Positions 6,200-6,227 of a DNA stretch of 6,227 nt are shown in pieces. The stretch spans positions 1 through 6,227 of the forward strand of contig DATCJU010000103.1 in NCBI GenBank assembly GCA_036562635.1, given 5' to 3'. The DNA comes from DATCJU01 sp036562635. Its GTDB lineage: Bacteria > Actinomycetota > Actinomycetes > Mycobacteriales > Pseudonocardiaceae. Position 1 is the first letter of the stretch. Every line of letters begins with the position of its first letter. Below the pieces are notes generated by a model. That model made no database searches. It worked only from the letters and a program-made list of their open reading frames with translations, and had not been told where the DNA came from. A program made the translations under genes and the position numbers.

Positions 6200-6227
6200 T
6201 GTCCGCCCCGTCCCTGGCCGACCCGGC
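6199..6227 (+). CDS. Start of next operon gene, probably ABC permease 2 (truncated by window edge)
   Basis: ATG at 6199-6201 overlaps the stop of permease 1, with GGGAGGTG (6183-6190) 8 nt upstream, an excellent ribosome-binding site. Only about nine residues (MSAPSLADP) are visible, too few for a family match. Position directly after a MsmF/UgpA-like permease makes the second, MsmG/UgpE-like permease by far the likeliest product; this rests on operon convention, not on the residues seen. Confidence 0.7.

Noticed and set aside
1..6227. CRISPR arrays, tRNA or rRNA genes, insertion sequences, phage or defence genes
   Set aside because: No regularly spaced repeats, no tRNA-like cloverleaf, and no transposase or integrase motifs were seen on either strand.

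Overview
The window comes from a high-GC Gram-positive bacterium, almost certainly an actinomycete. Third codon positions are nearly all G or C, long antisense open frames run opposite every real gene, GTG and TTG are credible starts, and the solute-binding protein carries a lipoprotein signal. The genus cannot be fixed from this sequence.

Layout. Positions 1-273 (minus) hold the 5' part of a PEP mutase/isocitrate lyase-family gene that is broken by three single-base indels and runs off the left edge. Positions 274-460 are non-coding and hold a dense group of overlapping, partly mutually exclusive GC-rich stems, probably transcription terminators for the next gene. Positions 461-1621 (minus; possibly to 1666) encode a ROK-family sugar-responsive repressor. 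Positions 1622-1835 are the divergent control region, AT-richer than its surroundings, with a good -35/-10 promoter facing right and several GAAAC/AAAAC elements resembling ROK (XylR-type) operator half-sites. From 1836 rightwards runs a tight operon: GH36 alpha-galactosidase (1836-3989, TTG start), lipoprotein solute-binding protein (4019-5260), ABC permease 1 (5285-6199) and the first codons of a further gene, probably permease 2 (6199 to the edge).

How it works together (inference from family knowledge). The binding protein and the permeases would form a CUT1-type ABC importer for an alpha-galactoside such as melibiose, raffinose or stachyose. The hydrolase has no signal peptide, so it would act on the imported sugar in the cytoplasm and release galactose. 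The divergent ROK protein would repress the operon until sugar appears. The order hydrolase, binding protein, permease, permease matches the aga-msmE-msmF-msmG part of the streptococcal msm operon, but with a ROK regulator in place of the AraC-type MsmR. No ATPase gene is visible; actinomycetes often use a shared ATPase (MsiK) encoded elsewhere.

I see no sign of a new defence or mobile system. This is a fairly ordinary sugar-utilisation locus. Its points of interest are the decayed PEP mutase-family gene, the structured 274-460 spacer, the divergent operator region and an altered zinc motif in the regulator.
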